A stretch of 64,000 nt of DNA from Puccinia triticina (lineage: Eukaryota; Basidiomycota; Pucciniomycetes; Pucciniales; Pucciniaceae): NCBI RefSeq assembly GCF_026914185.1, contig NC_070567.1, positions 2,940,001 to 3,004,000 of the forward strand, given 5' to 3'. Position numbers and translations under genes: made by a program. A model generated the notes under the pieces. That model made no database searches. It was not told the DNA's origin and saw nothing but the letters and a program-made list of their open reading frames with translations. Shown one piece after another: positions 54,335 to 64,000 of the stretch (within the stretch, counting starts at the first letter, position 1; each line of letters starts with the position of its first letter).

Positions 54335-55489
54335 GGCCCCAATTATAAACAAATTTTCAAGTTTTATTTTAAAATTATTTGAAAAGAATTTCAAAACAAA
54401 AATGAAATTAAAATGTTAGAGCTACGACAAAAGGCTGCAAGGATGAGGGAAAAAAAGCTCAGAGGCGGAGAACAAGGAGAAAGAAGCCCTCAAAGAAGGC
54501 TAAAGCTGCTAGCTTGTGAGGAGGAAAAAGGCTCCTCACTGCAAGAGACTGGAAGATGGTCTCAGGGATAAGGCACAGAGAACAGATGCTGTCATTTCCA
54601 TCTAAGCGGAGGATATATAAGCTATGACAACTGGGGCTGAGTTGTGGGACAGAAGGTGACAACATGCATATTCAATCTGACAAGAGAGGAATGAGTGACA
54701 GGGAAGCAGAGAAAATGGTGAAATTCCAACAAAATGAAAGATTTTTGATTTCAAAATTCTCTTGGAAAAGCTTCAAACAGCAGGGTACACATATAAACAT
54801 TTGTGCATCCCTGACAAGTAGCCTGCCGGAGTGGGCAGGCAGGGGCAAGATGTCTGTGAGACGGGCAAGCTAGATAGAATACAGCTTGCCTTTTCAGCCT
54901 TGGCTGAATGGTGTGACATTTCCCGCGCAGCTGCCTCCATAGACATTCAGATCATCAGCACCAAGATCAAAGCCGTATTGTCAAGTATTTTTTCTTGTGC
55001 CTCCGCTGCCAAGGTCAGGATCATATTGCCCCTGGTGGTCCTGGGTTTCCTGGGGAAGTTTTTTTTTTCCTGCAGGTGTTTGTAACCGTAGGCCATCAGG
55101 ATTTTTGTAGTGACTGTGATCCAATTGTGGAACATTGAGGCAATTGGGTACATATATTGGCACTGCAGAAGTAATTTTTTTCATGTGCCAGCCAACCCCC
55201 CCCCCCCCCCCCGGCAAACTCCGCCAACCCAATACAGCCATTATATGGGGGGGGGGGGGGGGGGGGGGGGGGGGTTCTGAAGCACCAGTTGCCTGGCAAC
55301 CATACAGGCATACTGCCTGTTCAAAATTTTGATTTCAGAAATTCGGCTTTCTGAAATCTTAAACACCCCTCCCGGGTGTGTTTGAAGAGGTTTGAGATTA
55401 TTTTGAAATGAAAAGAAGCCAAAACAAAGTTGGTTTTGATTTCAAAACAATTTCAAAATAATCTCAAAATAGTCTTTATAATTGGGGCC
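54335..55489. mobile_element. Non-autonomous Harbinger-like element, copy 2
   Basis: A 1,155-bp element with ends GGCCCCAATTATAAA and TTTATAATTGGGGCC (perfect 15-bp inverted repeats), flanked by the 3-bp duplication TGA (54,332-54,334; 55,490-55,492). It shares its core with copy 1 (8359-9128). It is longer because of about 300 extra bases near 54,410-54,740 and long C and G homopolymers. No transposase is encoded. Confidence 0.85.
55194..55274. repeat. Facing poly-C and poly-G runs in the Harbinger-like element
   Basis: About 19 C at 55,194-55,212, then 36 bases of element core, then about 27 G ending at 55,274. In copy 1 the same places hold short interrupted runs (CCCCCGCCC and GGGGGGGG). 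The two runs are complementary. Confidence 0.8.
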
Positions 55490-55862
55490 TGAGTTTCCGC
55501 TACACAGCGTGACAGATCAAGAATTGGCGACGCGCCTCAAGGGCGTCACAGCCTCAAAGCAGCACTTGCGCGCCCCCAAAATGCCACACTTGCGCCCCAA
55601 CAGTTAGCGCGCCCTGAACGCACCTAGGGCTACCCAGGGTCGCCCCCGCGGCCGGTGGCGAAACTGGTACGCCCTCAGGATGCCTCGGATACCGGTGCCG
55701 GCCTGGGGGCGACCCCGTCGCTGCCCCGGCGACGGTCGGGCTGTTGCGCCCTTGGGGCCCTGCAAACCGCCAAAGCCCCCCAAGGGTGTTCCTGACCCCC
55801 AAGGGATTTCCAGCCCCCACAGCCTCAGGTACGGCCTAACAATCACCCTGTGACCACTACAA
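55490..55862. other. GC-rich intergenic stretch
   Basis: Contains GGCGACCCCG/GGGTCGCCCCC-type repeats and is compositionally like 57,640-57,900. No recognised gene. Confidence 0.45.
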
Positions 55863-56602
55863 GCAACAATGGGCATTTACTATACAGATACTGGTATAGT
55901 ATTGTTATCATGTTTTTTGGTCCAATGATGGTACTGTTATTTCCATTTTCTGCAATGGATTGTTAATACTATATCCAATTACATGAGGGTTTTTTTTTCT
56001 TTTGCAAAATTCTATATCCAAATGAAGGAAGAAAAAAAAACTCAATACTATACTGGCCAGATGTGGCCAGTACCAAGACTTAGTAGGGATGGAAATCTAT
56101 CCATTTCTTGGGCTTGAGGATCAGATTACCCAAAGCCTTTCTGGCCTCAGCAAAGTCCCCTGAGAGGGGAAAATCCTCACAAAGCCACATAAGGCTGCTG
56201 ATGGACTGTGAAATAGTTGAAGGGAGCAAACAAGAGCTACACATGTCTGCAGACGCACAGAAAAATCTCTCAACGGAACAAGAGCTACCCAGCATTCCTA
56301 AATAAGTGTGTGCTATTGCCGCAAGGACCAGGTAGGTGGCATGGCTTTCCTGTACAATCATCAGGAGCTCACATGTCATTGCCTTATGTTTACACCTGGT
56401 TAAGTGCGTTATTGCGGTAACAATGGGCAAAAAATGTTACTATACCTGTATTTTTTGTTTCAGAAAAAAAACGGAATACTATATGGACCACTTGCAGCAA
56501 GGACCAATACTAGTACAGTTATTAGTATAGGGTGGTACACCCAGTCCTGTAAAATAACAGAAAGGCCTGCTTATTGTAGAGTATAGTATAGGCCTATTGT
56601 TG
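55863..56602 (-). mobile_element. hAT element remnant with terminal inverted repeats
   Basis: The left end GCAACAATGGGCATTTACTA and the right end, in inverse, CAACAATAGGCCTATACTA match imperfectly over about 23 bp. CTACAA lies outside both ends (55,857-55,862; 56,603-56,608), short of the 8 bp normal for hAT. The interior encodes only the last part of a hAT transposase. Confidence 0.65.
56080..56430 (-). pseudogene. hAT transposase C-terminal dimerisation domain
   Basis: A 116-residue frame with YLVLAAIAHTYLGMLGSSCS, VERFFCASADMCSS and LLPSTISQSISSLMWL, the hATC pattern (YP.LA..A..YL.IP.SS..SER.FSAA). The catalytic region is absent, so it is an internally deleted relic. Confidence 0.75.
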
Positions 56603-56706
56603 CTACAACTCAACAACATGAACTTGAAGCAGGTTGCCAATGCCTCTTCACATCAATTTCTTTTTTTTTGTCTCCTCAGAACCACCTCAAAGATCCTCTG
56701 CCACGT

Positions 56707-57442
56707 TGTGGTGTGCCGCATGGTACAGATGTAGACTCAGTTCAAAGCATTGCGCGCTGGCGCGCGGCTGGTCGAGGTGCCCTAGGATTCAAGCTTCAAG
56801 ACTCAAGACTCAGTTCCTTTCAAGATCTTCGCGACGCGGCGCGCGTCGCGCCTTCAAGACGTGTTCAGGATCACCCTTTCCCTTGTTTGTTCTGCTTGTT
56901 CTCTCAGGTTGTTGTTTTCTTTTTCATGGATCCTCTGTTTTATTTTCCTTTTCTCTACTGCGCGCTTTGGATGGGTTCAGTGGGGAGGGTTTGGTTTGTT
57001 CTCTTTTGTGGCCTGCTTGTGGTTTTGTGTTGTTTTGTTTTGTCTTTGTGCGCACGCGGGGTGTGATGACTGGTCCGCAGCGCGCTGCGCCTCCCTGAGT
57101 CTGAGTTCAGCCCCGAACTCAGACGAGGGGCGGCATGGAACCTATCTGATCCGAAGTCAGAAAATCCATCAAAATTTTATCGTGGATCCCTTTTGGCGCA
57201 CTCCACGCCCGATCCTGAATCTTATTGATCCCACTCGAGCTTCTCTTATCTTCTCTTTTCCCCTCTTACAACAAACCGCCGACGCGCGCTCAACGCGGTC
57301 GTAAAATCATTCCCCAACCTCATCGCTCCCTCGATCCTCAGCACTCTAACCGACCAAACAAACCACCCGGAGGGCACTCATCTCAAAAACACTCTTTCCC
57401 TCCAACAACTGCCGCCGGCCCACGCACGGACGGAGTTCCACA
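56707..57442 (+). repeat. Solo LTR related to Gypsy-1
   Basis: 736 bp beginning TGTGGTGTGC and ending GTTCCACA, flanked by the 4-bp duplication ACGT (56,703-56,706; 57,443-57,446). It shows the same order of features as the Gypsy-1 LTR in sense: CAAGACTCAAGACTC, a T-rich tract, GTTCAGCCCCGAACT, then a C/A-rich end with CGACCAAACAAACCACCC. No internal element sequence is next to it, so it looks like an LTR-LTR recombination product of a sister family. Confidence 0.78.
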
Positions 57443-57446
57443 ACGT

Positions 57447-58025
57447 GAGTGCTTGAGAAAACAACTTTTTTTTTACTTTTCATTATTTTGTCCCAAAATT
57501 GTTGCAAAACACTTGGAAGTGCCTGACCAGATGCCAAAACAATGCTTCCATTCATTGAAGTGGGTGTGTAGTGCGGCTGTCAGGAGGGGCCTCCTGATCT
57601 CATCCGCACCGGCAACCGGGTGGTTTGAGCCCCGCAGGAGCCATACTTTTGGCTTGGCTGCCCTTGGGGCCCCCTCTCAGCCCAGCGGATCTGGCTCTGG
57701 GAGGTGTCACAGTGGCGCCGCTCAAGGTGAGAAATGCATCATGGGCAACCCGGTGGGGCGCTCCTGGGACCATTAGACCCGCCCCTGATACGCCTTGGGG
57801 GCAGCAAGTTACGAAGCGCCCTGAGGGCGTTCCATGCCCGCAGGGTCCCGGCGACGCCCCGGAAGCTGCCCCCGGGGCGTTGGGTTCGACCTGCTGTGTA
57901 TTTGAATCACACCAAACCCCCAGCCGACTTTTACAAGTCCTCACAGACTACAGCAAGACTCCATAATTGTACAACTTGCCTGCCATCACTTTGCCCCTCA
58001 TTCTCAAACAGAATCCATCCATAAA
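57447..58025. other. No recognised gene; GC-rich block 57,600-57,900
   Basis: Coding-like frames across 57,600-57,960 occur on both strands and reflect base composition. No domain is recognised. Confidence 0.4.
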
Positions 58026-59100
58026 AATTTGGACTTACTTCGCGCACTGCAAAAAACTCTTTGCGCACTGCACAGTGTGCAAAGTCCCCAAACACTTTGT
58101 GCACTGCGGGAGAAATATCAAAGACTTTAATTTGTTTTTCTTGACCAATCAATAGACAGGCTTCTTATTGGCCTATGTGAATTTTTTGGGAGTTTTTCCA
58201 GATTTCCTTGTATGCTAAAAAAATTATTAAAAGCAAAAAACAGATGTGTTTGGAGACTTTGCACACTGCAGGTGAAGGAATCAAATTTTTCAAGATTGTT
58301 TTTACGAATCAATAGGAAGGCCTTTGATTGCCCTCTGCGCATTTTTAGGAGTTTTTTGAAGCTTTTTTGTATGCTGAAAACACACATTAAGAAACAAAGC
58401 AAGTACAGTCATTTGGGGACCTGGAATTATGGCTCCCACATGCCAAAAATTACAAATAATTTATTAAACATGATAGATAAATATTCAAGGGTTTCAGAAC
58501 TTTATGGCCACTTTGTGCAAGAACAAGGCTTTGAAAACTTAGGAGATACCACCACTTACTGGTGCACTTTCCCAGATTTCATGCAAAATTCCTAATATTT
58601 CAAAGCCATATTCTTGCACAAGTTGCCAAAAAGTTCTGAAACACTTGAATATATATCTATCATGATTCAATAAATTATTTGGAAGTTTTGGCATTCAGGA
58701 ACCTTAATTCCAGGTCCCCAAATGACTGTGCTTGCTTTGTTTCTTAATGTGTGTTCTTGGCATACAAATGCCAAAAAGCTCTGAAACACTTGAATATATA
58801 TCTATCATGATTCAATAAATTATTTGGAATGTTTGGCATGCAGGAACCTTAATTCCAGGTCCCCAAATGACTGTGCTTGCTTTGTTTCTTAATGTGTGTT
58901 TTCAGCATAAAAAAAAGCTTCAAAAAACTCAAAATGAGCAGAGGGCAATCAATGGCCTTTCTATTGATTCTTCAAAAAAAAAAACTTGAAAAAATTGATT
59001 CCTTCAACCACAGTGGGCATAGTGTTTGGAAATTTGCGCACTGCACAGTGCGCAAAGATTTTTCCGCAGTGCGCGAAGTAAATCCAAAAAACAATTGTGG
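58026..59100. mobile_element. Fold-back element with CGCACTGC arms
   Basis: The outer ends are inverted: TTTGGACTTACTTCGCGCAC near 58,030 and its inverse GCGCGAAGTAAATCCAAA near 59,075-59,092. The arms contain repeated GCGCACTGC / GCAGTGCGC (58,042; 58,062; 58,100; 59,035; 59,078). Deeper inside, AAACACACATTAAGAAACAA (58,378) is inverted at about 58,740 and 58,890, because the right arm carries a ~150-bp tandem duplication (about 58,620-58,755 and 58,770-58,905). No transposase is encoded, and target duplications were not resolved. Confidence 0.7.
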
Positions 59101-59362
59101 GAAGCCATAAGGTTACATGCTTGGGGTAATGGCTCCATGTGTGCTTTTATACAACATGACTGAGAAAAGCCGCTAAGGTTGGGACACATTGAAATGAAGA
59201 TGAATTGAAGACAATTCATATCTATCCAAATAGTAAGCTTAAAGAATGTGGGTGTTGAGTAGGATGAATTACTATTCACTAGCAAAGCTTAAGAGTTCAA
59301 AGAAGAGCATTGAGAATGATGTATGAACAAATGGCAGAACAGACATTTGAGAGGCAAGAGCG

Positions 59363-61675
59363 CTAGATTGGAAGACCTGCACCCTTTCTGCATGCGTAGG
59401 TGGTAGTTTTGTGCCTGGAGTACTTCAAGTTTCGTACATCTGGAGCAAGATTCAAGAGATGTTAATTTTCGAGGAATCGTGTCATTTGAAAAACAAAGGG
59501 TGATTTTGGGACTTACAGTCGTCTCTCATGTCACAGACAGGCAAGTTGATAACGCAATCTTCGCTCATGATGTCGTTTGGAGAAACCCTGTGTGACAAGA
59601 AATTATTTAGCGACCAAGAAGTTTCATTGTGTTGGAAGGTGGAGAGACTCGCTTGGTTATGTCAGCAAAAACATCGTGCTCAAAGTTTCCGTACTTCTTT
59701 TGGCATTCCCAAGAGTTCTTGACAATGTATTCAACGCTGAAGCCGTATTTGTTGGTAACAGAAGATGCACCATAAACAGTGTTGATTGTCTTCTTTTTGT
59801 GAGCCCGGACAACATTGAACAGTCTGTGAAGATACGATGGGAAAATCAAAATTGTCAGCAGCAGTGCGTGGTGTTGGAAAAGTGGAGGATCCATACAGTT
59901 TCTGATTGGGGTCACAGTACGAGAGATGGTCATTTCCTTCACGCGCTCCGCCAGGGCCTTTGCCGTGGCAATCATCCTAGGTCATGTTGAAAATGTTAGA
60001 GCCTGTGCATGAAAGGGTACAAGTCACCAGTCTCATTGGTGATTGGGGACTTACGGGTGTGATCGTGACATACGCATTCTGGTGGTAATTCAATTCAAAT
60101 TTGTTTGAGTCAGTACACACACTTAAGGTAATAATTGTAGGTGTGAAGCAGTTTGTTGTCACTTGCCTGTGCTCGAAGTAGCCTTGCCAACAAGCGACCT
60201 TGGACAACACGCATGATTGTTTTTTCGGTGGTCTCCATGAGGCCAACGGGTGATGCTGGGTTGAAGAAGTGGCCGCCTGCCAAAACCTTCGCTAAACCGT
60301 TTTCAGATGTTATTCCATCTGTGAAAGACTTTTCCGTAGCTTCGGTGACATGCCGCGCAAGCTCTCCTTGGGCTTGGGTAATGTAGAATGAAAGCTTAGA
60401 CCACTACAATAACCAAGTACATGTTAGTGCGCTGACGAACAAGGAGGTGAGTTTCCATGTCTACTTACGGACACGAAGGATGCGGTCTTGGGTGCGCCTT
60501 GGATCCAAGCTGCTATGCCCGCTCCAATACCCGTCAAAAATAGAATTTCAGCTGCGACCTGAAAAGCACCGAGGACTCCACTGGCAAAAAAGGTGATGAG
60601 AAGTAGGGCAGTTGCTCCATAAGCGATTCCACGGTACATGTCGGTGAAGATCCACTTCAAATCGACCTCAAATCTGGAGTCAGAAATGTTTTCGATGCTG
60701 GATTTGTGCAGACATTGCTTGAATCAGTTTCGGGGACAGCAAAGACTAATGTGGGCCAATCTGCTTACAGGTCTTGGCACATAGATGCGGCGACGGCTAA
60801 AAGCAAAAATTTGTGAGCATAAAGTTAGTCAAACTGAATCTATCCAGTGACTTGGTCTACTCACCTTGTAATTGGGAGAGGGAATAGTTGATCGAGTCCG
60901 TCAAGGCGTTCATGAAGGAAGTGTATTCCTGAGTAGCGTACAGCACCTGCCATGCGGGAGCTTTGACAGGATGACATAGCTAGCACCGGACATCATCCAA
61001 GAGAAAGTGGCATCAAATTTGTGGATCATGAGCCTAAATGTTCAGGGAGGGGGTTCTTACTTGACCGGCATTGCAGTTCTCCCCGATTCCGCATATGAAA
61101 TTTCTGGCACCGTTGGCAGCAGCGTATTGCTAGAGAAGGAGACGGTCAGCAAAAGGCGCGTTACGGGGATGCACCATGGCTGAACTACTGACAGCCATTG
61201 TCATGTTTTGTCCTCCAGGTAGGCTCTTCAATGTGTTATCAATGTCGAGGAGCTTCCATGTATCAGGTGTAATTGGAAGTTTCTGGCAGGCGCGAGGATC
61301 GCTAGGGGTTTGTGGAGTAGATGCACCTAGATGAAGCAGTGAACTTTTAAGCCCGTTGAAATCAGAACAGGCTGGGAAGCGTAAACTTCGACTAACTGGT
61401 AACGCTCGCTGGCGTTGTTACGGCAGGTGCACTGGCAGGCGACGCTGGTACTCCGGCGGCTGACGGATGCAAATAGGTTAGGCGGTCCGAGATTGAACGA
61501 GTGCAAAACTAGGATGGTGGCGCGGAAGCTTACTTGGGAGAGCCCGTTTCTGATGGGTGAACGCTTTATGGTCTGGCACTTTGGCCTCACAACTCGCTGG
61601 CAGCAGCGAAAGCGACGCACAACACACAATCGTGAGCTTCATCAATTGAAGTCCCTTGGACTGAGTCCTTCGCAT
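59363..61675 (-). CDS. Secreted/membrane protein, about 8-10 exons, DUF7872-like
   Basis: The signal peptide is MKLTIVCCASLSLLPASCEA from Met at 61,642; an upstream in-frame Met is at 61,675. Supported coding blocks in order are QKRALP (donor GTAAGC near 61,533), DTWKLLDIDNTLKSLPGGQN, NGARNFICGIGENCNAGQ, LCHPVKAPAWQVLYATQEYT, AVAASMCQDL, a hydrophobic block YRGIAYGATALLLITFFASG..GIGAGIAAWI (60,480-60,630, probable membrane hairpin), GELARHVTEATEKSFTDGI, NSWECQKKYGNFEHDVFADI, and SPNDIMSEDCVINLPVCDMR. The last exon is 59,363-59,439, after intron 59,440-59,516. One junction near 59,590-59,620 is unresolved. The CGIG..C.AGQ.C.PV..P.W layout resembles a fungal secreted family I associate with DUF7872; this is from memory and moderate at best. 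Function unknown. Confidence 0.65.
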
Positions 61676-61741
61676 GTCGATTCGGTCAAAGGGATAGTGA
61701 TGCGTGGTGACGGAGGTATCCTCGGTGGTTCTAAATTATGA

Positions 61742-62130
61742 ACTGAACGAAAGTATGTTTGATAGGAACCGGTAGATGGAAAAGATGAAGTGCCTGAGTG
61801 AATTCTCCCGACTTTTGTGCCCTCAAATCTGTTTCTAGTCTTGAAGGGCTCTGACGAATTCAGCGATGCCAACTGAGACACTACTCCAGTCCTACGTGTA
61901 CAAAATACTGTGTCCTTAACGTGTAGCTGGAGCTGTCCAGACGAGGACTTCGAGGCCAGAGCCAGAAAATGGCGGAGGAGCCCATGATCCGAACTTGCAA
62001 GACAGCGTTTCACTGATGGAGAGCACCAAGGTGAAACACTTCTACAGATCCATATGTGTGAGGCTGTATTCGAGACTCGCCAGCGCTGAGTGGTCGAAAA
62101 GTGTAATTTCTAACTTGACGAAGTATACGG
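61742..62130. other. Upstream flank, no gene seen
   Basis: Probably includes the promoter of the 59,363-61,675 gene. No motif is strong enough to call. Confidence 0.4.
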
Positions 62131-62527
62131 CCTGCGGGACGGCGTCCCCTCCAAGTACAGATTAGTCTATAAGTTGGGTTGCTCACTGAATCAGATAGTT
62201 AGATTGATTGCCAGGCCCCCTATGGTGGATACTAAAACCGAGACGCTTGGCACATGGACGCTGGGATTATCTGAGAGAGAACAGCAGTTGTTCGGGTCCG
62301 AACTCAAGCCAAGCCAAGGCTTCGGGGTTCGACTCGCGGAGTGGGCCTCTGTCAGGAGGGACTCCCTCCGGTCGGCGCCGTGCGACCGAGGCCGGCCGGA
62401 CCCCGAACCGGCCAGTCTCGCGCTATCCAACCCGAGTGTATGCGCCTCGGCAGGGAATCGGGACCTCATGTGTTATCTAACTTAACTAAGCCCCTCCCTT
62501 TGTGGAGGGGGGACGCCGTCCCGCAGG
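62131..62527. repeat. Inverted repeat pair bounding ~350 bp
   Basis: CCTGCGGGACGGCGTCCCCT (from 62,131, 22 bp in all) is inverted at 62,504-62,527, with two extra G in the right arm. The interior includes further GC-rich short inverted blocks (GGCCGGCCGG region near 62,390-62,420). Confidence 0.7.
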
Positions 62528-62639
62528 GACCCCTTCGGAGGTCGCTTCGCTCCCCCGAGGAGGAGGGAATTAGCTAAGTTAGATGTGTTATATGCTCGGG
62601 CCCTCTGAAGCGAAGGACTTGGGGTCAACCCAGTCATGA

Positions 62640-62770
62640 AGGTCCACACCTCGATGACTGCTATCACGACACCGGTCATCGAGTTTTGGACGACTGCCGG
62701 TCATCGAGGCATACTTCAATAACCGGAATGATACCGGTCACCAAGGGACACGCGTGTACAATGACTCACA
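62640..62770. repeat. CCGGTCATCGAG-type repeats, third locus
   Basis: ACACCGGTCATCGAG, TGCCGGTCATCGAGG, ATACCGGTCACCAAGG and CTCGATGACTG units, the same motif as the minisatellite split by Copia. 62,771-63,315 has no recognised gene. Confidence 0.65.
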
Positions 62771-63315
62771 CCACAGCTTCGATGACCAAAATCATGTGTA
62801 TGTACCAGTCTGTACCAGTCACTGATATGGGCACATTAGGGCACATCATACTTGAGACTGGCGTGATGCCGGTCCAATTTGAAGGTGTGCAACCAGTTTG
62901 TTTTGGCAAGATTGGCGGGCCAGTAATACATAAATACATAGCTCACTTGTACCCTTTGTACACAAGTCCTAAGTTCAACCACCCCGATGTTGTACACAAT
63001 GGCCAAGGCCAGCCCTCCGCTGAATCCGGTTGATGTTGGCAATAAAAATTTTCGCAAGGATGTTTGCACCCTGTTGGTGTATCAATTCATACCTGGCCAA
63101 ATTAAATACAGCGTGCGTGTGGCTAGCATTCTGGCAGGGAAAGAGCTGTAAAAGCCCACCAGCACTGGTTTAAAATGAGAAGGATTTTCGTCGTTTGCCA
63201 CCCCACTCCACCAGTCCACACTTCCTCCTAGGATTACCCACTTATCAAGACGTGAAAGCTGCGCTGTCCATCGAATCTTCAACCATCCCAATACCCTTGA
63301 TCCAACCATCACAAG

Positions 63316-63838
63316 ATGCTCCTCTCCGTCCTCTTGAAATTGTCGTTGGTTTTGGCATGCTCAGCGGCAGTCAGTCCCGCATTTAAGTGCGGAGACCCTG
63401 CCATGCCATGGGGAACCTGTGCCAACGTACTAGCAAGTGAAGTTTGGGGTACGTGTTTTCTATTTGTTGTGAACTTGTGCGTACATAGCTGACCCGACGG
63501 CCAACTTCGAACGTTCCCGACTCTACAGCGATACAAGCCCAGCCGCAGGCCCAACACGAGTTCCGCTGCGTCAGATATCCCGTTTATCCGGGCTCTAAAC
63601 TCATTCCCGGTCGAGAACCCACAAAAGCGCAAATGTGCTGTAAGAAGGAGGCGTATGAATCAACTGACAAGGGGGTGCGTTAGCAAATCAACTTTCCAGC
63701 CTATCTATTTTGTATATACACATCCTTATCTCAAAACCAATTAATCTGAAATTTTCCTTGATTTCCTAGGTTGCGATCAACGGCAAGATGAACTCATTAG
63801 GCAAATTCGGCGAGTTGTGTAGCCTGCCCACTTCCTGA
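63316..63838 (+). CDS. Small cysteine-rich secreted protein, 115 residues, three exons
   Basis: Exon 1 (63,316-63,448) encodes a signal peptide (MLLSVLLKLSLVLACSAAVS) and FKCGDPAMPWGTCANV. Intron 1 (63,449-63,528) is GTACGT..CTACAG, exon 2 is 63,529-63,674, intron 2 (63,675-63,769) is GTGCGT..TCCTAG, and exon 3 is 63,770-63,838 with stop TGA. The three exons sum to 348 bases and stay in frame. A nearer acceptor (ACATAG, 63,482-63,487) would run into a stop, so I chose the later one. After signal cleavage six cysteines remain (KCG, GTC, FRC, MCC, ELC), an even number compatible with disulfides. I recognise no family. Size, secretion and cysteine content are those of candidate effectors, but that role is inference. 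Confidence 0.7.
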
Positions 63839-64000
63839 GCCATTCAGTTGGCCTCTACCTGCCACTTTCCTTTCACCACAATTGCTGCACCACTTGAATC
63901 CTATGAAGTACGGAAATTAAATCGTTACATCCTATCACCCGAGTTTGTCATGTTGTTGGTGTGAAATGTGGGCATGGAACTCTGAGCCGTTGAGTTTGCC

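Noticed and set aside
57600..57966. Overlapping GC-rich frames on both strands
   Set aside because: Pro/Ala/Gly-rich on both strands, typical of base composition rather than coding.

Overview
This looks like a repeat-rich segment of a basidiomycete genome, most likely a rust fungus (Pucciniales). That assignment is inference. It rests on short GT-AG introns of about 55-115 bp in every gene, a FunK1-type fungal kinase, an alpha-kinase relic, genes encoding signal peptides, and several kinds of transposable element packed together. No rRNA gene, complete tRNA gene, CRISPR array or bacterial operon was seen.

Layout. 1-1.3 kb: short tandem repeats. 1.31-3.38 kb: a complete Tc1/mariner-type element with a TA target duplication and a transposase broken by one stop codon. 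3.9-7.5 kb: an unrecognised multi-exon gene for a secreted protein, minus strand. 8.36-9.13 kb and 54.3-55.5 kb: two copies of one non-autonomous, Harbinger-like family. About 11.1-30 kb: a Helitron (Rep-helicase flanked by two probable OB-fold genes), apparently split near its 5' side by Gypsy-1 (11,739-20,311). 30.1-31.3 kb: a decayed alpha-kinase gene. 32.6-44.4 kb: a Copia element whose 5' LTR was later interrupted by Gypsy-2 (38,524-44,308). 46-50.3 kb: a secreted-protein gene, then decayed intron-bearing copies of a proteasome-assembly chaperone (PAC2), flavocytochrome b2 and GWT1. 51-53.2 kb: a FunK1 kinase with a frame break at a C9 run. 55.9-57.4 kb: a hAT remnant and a solo LTR related to Gypsy-1. 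58-59.1 kb: a fold-back element. 59.4-61.7 kb: a secreted/membrane protein gene. 63.3-63.8 kb: a three-exon gene for a 115-residue cysteine-rich secreted protein.

Main observation. Three LTR retrotransposons in one window appear to use three different ways of priming reverse transcription. Gypsy-2 has a 13-nt sequence touching its 5' LTR that is complementary to a site inside the LTR lying about 36 nt after a TATA box, as expected for Tf1/sushi self-priming. Copia has a 12-nt site matching the anticodon loop of initiator tRNA-Met (half-tRNA priming). Gypsy-1 has a normal TGG-type site that continues into a 50-nt copy of the 3' part of a spliced, CCA-ended tRNA-Tyr. Gypsy-1 also carries five copies of an ~88-bp module that starts with a splice-donor-like GTAAGT.
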